The translations under genes were made by a program, and so were the position numbers. 8,802 nt of DNA from CAYWVR01 sp964461715 (GTDB taxonomy: Bacteria; Planctomycetota; Phycisphaerae; FEN-1346), in NCBI GenBank assembly GCA_964461715.1, contig CAYWVR010000067.1:1-8802 (forward strand), in the 5' to 3' direction. This document shows, piece by piece, positions 6,386 through 8,802 of this stretch; the first letter of the stretch is position 1, and each line of letters begins with the position of its first letter. The notes below the pieces were generated by a model. The model saw only the letters and a list, made by a program, of their open reading frames with translations, was not told where the DNA came from and searched no databases.

Positions 6386-7399
6386 CGGTGCCTTCCGCCA
6401 CGCCTGGAACCCGCCCCCGGGCGCCGTCCCCCCGAGGGCCCCCACGACCGTCGTCACGTTGTGATCGATCATGCCGACGTACGTGCCCTCGTACGTGCCG
6501 GCCGGGCCCATCGCGTCCGAATACAGCGTCCCGCCGATCGTGACCTCGTGGCCGCGCGCCGCCGCCCCCTCGACGAGGGCCCGGACGTTCTTGTCCGCGA
6601 CGCTCGTCTCCACGAACACCGCCCCGACGTTGCGCGTGACGAGGAACTCGACCAGGTCGTTGACGTCCTTGACGCCCGCCTCCGACTCCGTCGAGAGCCC
6701 CTGGATGCCGCGCACGTCCAGCCCGTAGGCCCGACCGAAGTAGTTGAACGCGTCGTGGGCGGTGACCATGACCCGCTGCTTCTGGGGGACCGTGGCGACC
6801 GCCTCGCGGGCGTAGGCGTCGAGCTTCTCGAGGGTGACGAGGCAACCCTCGGCGGCGGCCCGGTACGCGTCGGCATTCGCCGGGTCGTAGCCGGCCAGGG
6901 CCCCGGCCACCGCCTCGACGGCCTTCATCCATCCGGCCACATCCATCCAGACGTGCGGGTCGTCGTGGCCCGGCATGCCCTCGGGCTCGAGGAGGTACGC
7001 GTCGTCGATGAGCTCGGTGACGGCAAAGACGGGCTTGCCCCTGCGAGCGACGCGCACGAGGACGTCCTGCATCTTGCCCTCGAGCATCAGGCCGTTATAG
7101 AAGATGACGTCGGCGGCCATGAGCCGTCGGACGTCGCCGGGGGTGGGCTTGTAGAGGTGCGGGTCGACCCCCTCCTTCATGATGCCCTCGACCTCGGCGT
7201 GGGCGCCCGCGACCTGGCGGACGATGTCGGTGATCATGCCGATGGTCGTCGTGACCTTGTACGGATAGGCGTCGGGTCCCTCGCCCACTCCGCCCGGGGT
7301 CCCCTCCGGTTCCTGGCCGCATCCCGCCACCCACAGCATCATGCCGGCCATGAGCACGGGCAACCGTCCCTTCGTCACGCGCGCGACGGTCTCACTCAA
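6377..7399 (-). CDS. troA: TroA-like metal-binding lipoprotein of the ABC importer
   Basis: Extracytoplasmic solute-binding protein (cluster A-I/TroA family) that delivers Mn, Zn or Fe to the TroBCD transporter. From a TTG start at 7399 it has 340 residues. The lipoprotein signal has basic residues R7, K10 and R12, a hydrophobic core, and the lipobox WVAGC with Cys27. All four TroA metal ligands can be placed: His81 in DPHLYKPTP, His149 in DPHVWMD, His215 in TAHDAFNYF and Asp295 in LYSDAMG. The C-terminal stretch GTYEGTYVGMIDHN closely resembles Treponema TroA. The His-rich loop of ZnuA is absent, so Mn or broad Mn/Zn/Fe specificity is more likely. The longer frame to 7465 is rejected because its first codons would lie inside the promoter, whereas GAGGAG sits 8 bases before the TTG. 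It is the first gene of the operon, followed by troB. Confidence 0.93.
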   Translation of the reverse strand: MSETVARVTKGRLPVLMAGMMLWVAGCGQEPEGTPGGVGEGPDAYPYKVTTTIGMITDIVRQVAGAHAEVEGIMKEGVDPHLYKPTPGDVRRLMAADVIFYNGLMLEGKMQDVLVRVARRGKPVFAVTELIDDAYLLEPEGMPGHDDPHVWMDVAGWMKAVEAVAGALAGYDPANADAYRAAAEGCLVTLEKLDAYAREAVATVPQKQRVMVTAHDAFNYFGRAYGLDVRGIQGLSTESEAGVKDVNDLVEFLVTRNVGAVFVETSVADKNVRALVEGAAARGHEVTIGGTLYSDAMGPAGTYEGTYVGMIDHNVTTVVGALGGTAPGGGFQAWRKAPGG

Positions 7400-7407
7400 G
7401 GCGCTCT

Positions 7408-7413
7408 CTCCTC
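7408..7413 (-). promoter_or_regulatory. Ribosome binding site deciding the TTG start of troA
   Basis: GAGGAG on the minus strand (CTCCTC on plus) ends 8 bases before TTG at 7399-7397, within a purine-only leader stretch. The alternative GTG at 7378 has no such site. Confidence 0.65.
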
Positions 7414-7436
7414 TCTCCGCAAGCGGCCCTGAGACC

Positions 7437-7465
7437 ATTATTGGACGCGAGGCAAGCCTTTGCAA
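7437..7465 (-). promoter_or_regulatory. Candidate sigma70-type promoter of troABCD
   Basis: Minus strand: TTGCAA (7465-7460) and AATAAT (7442-7437), separated by exactly 17 bases. The -10 matches TATAAT in five of six positions and the -35 matches TTGACA in four of six. Transcription would begin near 7430, giving a leader of about 30 nt that contains the GAGGAG site. No clear DtxR, Fur, Zur or MntR box overlaps it. Confidence 0.5.
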
Positions 7466-7722
7466 TGCCGCGGAAAGGTCGGACGCCGGCGTCCCCCGTG
7501 CCCGAAGACATCCTCGTCAACGATGGCCTCGTGCTCGCCCCCCTCATCAAGGCGATCCCGACCGGATTCCGAAGCCTTTCCGGCAGTGCAAGATGGCCGC
7601 GAAGACTGCGTGTTTTCGCGGCATTGGCGGAGGCGAAACACGCCTCGGGCGAGGATCGTCGCGACCTCGTAGCGGCGCTGGGATGGGGTCATCGTGGTCG
7701 GGTCGCCCCGCATGTCGGTCAT
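7438..7722 (-). CDS. Small hypothetical protein, possibly a recombinase-locus remnant
   Basis: A 94-residue frame. Its start is well supported: AAGGAG lies exactly 6 bases before ATG at 7722. The N-terminal part (MTPSQRRYEVATILARGVFRLRQ, from the second candidate ATG at 7692) resembles, from memory, the start of small uncharacterised proteins (M-T-P-x-x-R-R-x-E-V-A-x-I-L-A-x-G) found near site-specific recombinase or mobile loci in planctomycetes. The C-terminal half is rich in Arg, Gly and Glu and has no recognisable fold. The stop codon TAA overlaps the -10 of the troA promoter. The frame contains several inverted repeats, which suggests a mobile or decaying origin. No recombinase gene is present in the window. 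Function unknown. Confidence 0.5.
   Translation of the reverse strand: MTDMRGDPTTMTPSQRRYEVATILARGVFRLRQCRENTQSSRPSCTAGKASESGRDRLDEGGEHEAIVDEDVFGHGGRRRPTFPRHCKGLPRVQ
7460..7643. repeat. Interleaved inverted repeats inside the small gene
   Basis: The arm at 7460-7478 (TTGCAATGCCGCGGAAAGG) recurs inverted and imperfect at 7575-7591 (CCTTTCCGGCAGTGCAA). Its part CAATGCCGCG (7463-7472) recurs inverted and exact at 7617-7626. A third pair, GCGTGTTTTCGC (7608-7619) and GCGAAACACGC (7633-7643), forms an 11-pair stem with one bulge and a 13-base loop. The arms overlap the -35 of the troA promoter. A small mobile element or structured RNA is possible; no clear target-site duplication was seen. Confidence 0.45.
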
Positions 7723-7728
7723 TGCGGG

Positions 7729-7734
7729 CTCCTT
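7729..7734 (-). promoter_or_regulatory. Ribosome binding site of the 94-residue gene
   Basis: AAGGAG on the minus strand, 6 bases before ATG 7722. It is near-perfect and the main argument that this small frame is translated. Confidence 0.55.
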
Positions 7735-7824
7735 GCGGAAGCGCCCACAACGGCCTTCGCTTGGCGACCGGCTCGCTGTCTGGCAGGGTTACGATGCTCG
7801 TCTATTAATCAATTACCCGGCGCA

Positions 7825-7862
7825 AGTTCGAAATGACGACCAGGGTCCGAAAGCAACCCGGC
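7825..7862. repeat. Direct repeat, left copy, flanking the macro-domain gene
   Basis: It begins AGTTCGAAA, has a diverged middle of about 15 bases, and ends in the 16-base core CCGAAAGCAACCCGGC. The second copy is at 8547-8583 in the same orientation, so the pair encloses the macro gene with its promoter. Confidence 0.7.
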
Positions 7863-7883
7863 AACGTCCGGGCGCGTGTGGCC

Positions 7884-7912
7884 TTGAATCATGAAGGCGA
7901 TCACTGTGAAAT
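7884..7912 (+). promoter_or_regulatory. Candidate promoter of the macro-domain gene
   Basis: TTGAAT (7884-7889) and TGAAAT (7907-7912) are separated by 17 bases; each matches the sigma70 consensus in four of six positions. The leader would be about 24 nt. A second, weaker pair, CTGGCA (7780-7785) and TATTAA (7803-7808), also 17 bases apart, lies further upstream beside the AT-rich stretch at 7802-7815. Confidence 0.35.
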
Positions 7913-7930
7913 GAATGTTCGCAAAGCCAA

Positions 7931-7936
7931 GGGAGG
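7931..7936 (+). promoter_or_regulatory. Ribosome binding site of the macro-domain gene
   Basis: GGGAGG lies 6 bases before ATG 7943. It is strong and fixes the start codon. Confidence 0.7.
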
Positions 7937-7942
7937 TACAGC

Positions 7943-8491
7943 ATGACACCACGCGTCATTCAAGGCGTCACCATCGAATGCTTACAGGGCGACATCGCCA
8001 ACCAGCCGGACATGGACGCCGTGGTCAACGCCGCCAACGCCCAGCTGCTCATCGGCGGCGGCGTGGCCGGGGCGGCGATCCATCGGGCGGCCGGACCGGG
8101 CCTCGAAACCGAGTGTCGGCCGCTCGCTCCCATCCGGCCGGGCGAGGCAGTCATCACGGGTGCGCACAACCTGTCCAACCGCCATGTCATTCACTGTCTC
8201 GGGCCGGTCTACGGCTCGGATGAGCCCGCCGACGCACTGCTGGCCTCGTGCTACCGCAACGCGCTGCGGCTGGCCGAGCAGAACAACATTCGGTCCATCG
8301 CCTTCCCGGCCATCTCGACCGGAGCCTTCGGTTACCCGATGGAGCCCGCCGCACGCATCGCCTTCCAGACGATCCTGAAAGAACTGGACGGCCTCTCGTC
8401 GGTCAAGCACATCCGCTTCGTGCTGTTCGACGAGGCCGACCGTGACCTCCACGACCGGATTCTCCACCACGTTGCCGGATCGAACGGATAG
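7943..8491 (+). CDS. Macro-domain protein (ADP-ribose binding / O-acetyl-ADP-ribose deacetylase family)
   Basis: A 182-residue single macro domain, near the length of E. coli YmdB (177). Motifs in order: QGDIANQ (15-21, adenine-contacting Asp), VVNAANAQLL (27-36, conserved Asn pair of NAAN), GGGVAGAAIHRAAGPGL (38-54), GEAVITGAHNL (67-77), VIHCLGPVY (82-90) and FPAISTGAFGYP (121-132, phosphate-binding loop). MacroD/YmdB enzymes have GGGGVDGAIH, whose Asp is catalytic. Here that position is Ala and one residue is inserted, as in the AF1521-like GGGVAxAI type. ADP-ribose binding is likely, but deacetylase or mono-ADP-ribosyl hydrolase activity by the MacroD mechanism is doubtful. It has its own promoter and ribosome site and is divergent from the 94-residue gene. 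Direct repeats on both sides suggest that it moved as a unit. No ADP-ribosyltransferase is seen beside it. Confidence 0.9.
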   Translation: MTPRVIQGVTIECLQGDIANQPDMDAVVNAANAQLLIGGGVAGAAIHRAAGPGLETECRPLAPIRPGEAVITGAHNLSNRHVIHCLGPVYGSDEPADALLASCYRNALRLAEQNNIRSIAFPAISTGAFGYPMEPAARIAFQTILKELDGLSSVKHIRFVLFDEADRDLHDRILHHVAGSNG

Positions 8492-8546
8492 GACATCCCC
8501 CTCCGACCGGTGGATCAACACCGAGAGACGCCAGATTCAGCCCACG

Positions 8547-8583
8547 AGTTCGAAAACACGGCTGGTCCCGAAAGCAACCCGGC
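8547..8583. repeat. Direct repeat, right copy, flanking the macro-domain gene
   Basis: It starts AGTTCGAAA and ends with the same 16-base core CCGAAAGCAACCCGGC as the copy at 7825-7862. The repeat period is 722 bp. The sequences outside the two copies do not match. The stretch 8492-8683 between the convergent genes otherwise holds only short palindromes (GGTTAACC at 8584-8591, GTTCGCGAAC at 8643-8652). Confidence 0.7.
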
Positions 8584-8683
8584 GGTTAACCCGTTTCAAC
8601 CTGTTCACGAGAGAGTCCGAGAGTTGTCCGCCGGCGGGCGTGGTTCGCGAACTCCAGAAGTGTGTTAGATACCGGCTCCTTGG

Positions 8684-8802
8684 TCAGTGATCCGAGTCGT
8701 CCCCAGGCGAAGCAGGCCGCATGTCGATTGTGGTGATATCGTGCAGTGTGAACAGGGCATCTGGCTCGTGCGGCTTCAGGTCATCCAGAAGGGTTTGGAG
8801 TC
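8684..8802 (-). CDS. C-terminal end of an unidentified gene, cut by the window edge
   Basis: An open minus-strand frame enters from the right edge and ends at TGA (8686-8684). The 38 visible residues include LQTLLDDLKPHEPDALFTLH and DITTIDMRPASPGDDSDH. The amphipathic LQTLLDDLK and the acidic, disordered-looking tail are plausible for a real protein end. The other two minus-strand frames are closed by early stops at the edge. It is convergent with the macro-domain gene. I do not recognise the family and too little is visible to propose a function. Confidence 0.5.
   Translation of the reverse strand, partial: LQTLLDDLKPHEPDALFTLHDITTIDMRPASPGDDSDH

Noticed and set aside
7400..7465. Longer troA start at 7465
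   Set aside because: The added 22 codons would overlap the promoter and the predicted transcription start, and would put an unusual extension before a normal lipoprotein signal. The TTG at 7399 has an ideal GAGGAG.
7451..7466. MntR-like box (GCAAAGGCT core) in the troA promoter
   Set aside because: The core resembles the centre of the enterobacterial MntR site, but the palindromic arms (CATAGC/GCTATG) are not reproduced; only four-base GCAA/TTGC arms are present. Too weak to call.
7441..7836. 131-codon plus-strand frame upstream of the macro gene
   Set aside because: It is antisense to the 94-residue gene with its strong ribosome site, has no ribosome site of its own, and its sequence resembles no family I know.
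7825..8583. Integron cassette with attC sites around the macro gene
   Set aside because: The flanking repeats lack the paired RYYYAAC and GTTRRRY core sites, and no integrase is visible. A cassette-like history remains possible, but not of integron type on this evidence.
1..8802. CRISPR array, tRNA or rRNA genes
   Set aside because: No regularly spaced identical repeats, no cloverleaf with a TTCGAAT-type arm in a proper context, and no conserved rRNA segments were seen on either strand.

Overview
The window is GC-rich, dense and almost entirely minus-strand coding. It looks like a scaffold from an environmental assembly, because a run of exactly 100 N (6244-6343) interrupts it. Gene content suggests a planctomycete or a similar high-GC bacterium: ABC-3 permeases fused to DtxR/MntR-type domains, an ArsR N-terminus of the type seen there, and a lipoprotein built from carboxypeptidase-regulatory-like repeats. 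This taxonomic reading is inference from remembered family patterns, not from a search.

The core (7465 down to 2580, minus strand) is a complete TroABCD/MntABC-type metal uptake operon. In transcription order it holds a promoter and a strong Shine-Dalgarno before a TTG start, the lipoprotein metal-binding protein TroA, the ATPase TroB (its N-terminus cut by the N gap), and two membrane permeases, TroC and TroD. Spacing is tight (13 and 6 bp), with ribosome sites overlapping the preceding stop codons. Both permeases continue past the membrane part into a cytoplasmic winged-helix plus DtxR/MntR-like domain. TroD keeps most of the metal ligands and TroC has degenerate ones, so the transporter may carry its own metal sensor. 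No free-standing DtxR/MntR gene is in the window.

Downstream (2422 to 1570) lies a rearranged zone. An ArsR-type regulator keeps the N-terminal helices and the CVCD metal motif, but its recognition helix is replaced by an unrelated hydrophobic and basic tail. A good intrinsic terminator (2051-2075) follows. On the plus strand there is a C-terminal remnant of a GH130 glycoside phosphorylase, with no N-terminal propeller, an apparent 9-codon internal deletion and no stop codon. At the left end (1554-52) a separate minus-strand gene encodes a secreted lipoprotein with about four beta-sandwich repeats.

Upstream of the operon (7400-8802) the DNA changes character. A 94-codon minus-strand gene with an excellent ribosome site resembles small proteins that I associate with recombinase loci. 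Its 3' end overlaps the troA promoter and it contains several inverted repeats. Next comes a plus-strand macro-domain protein with its own promoter and ribosome site. It is bracketed by a roughly 37-bp imperfect direct repeat (7825-7862 and 8547-8583) that shares a 16-bp exact core. A minus-strand gene of unknown function enters from the right edge (stop at 8684).
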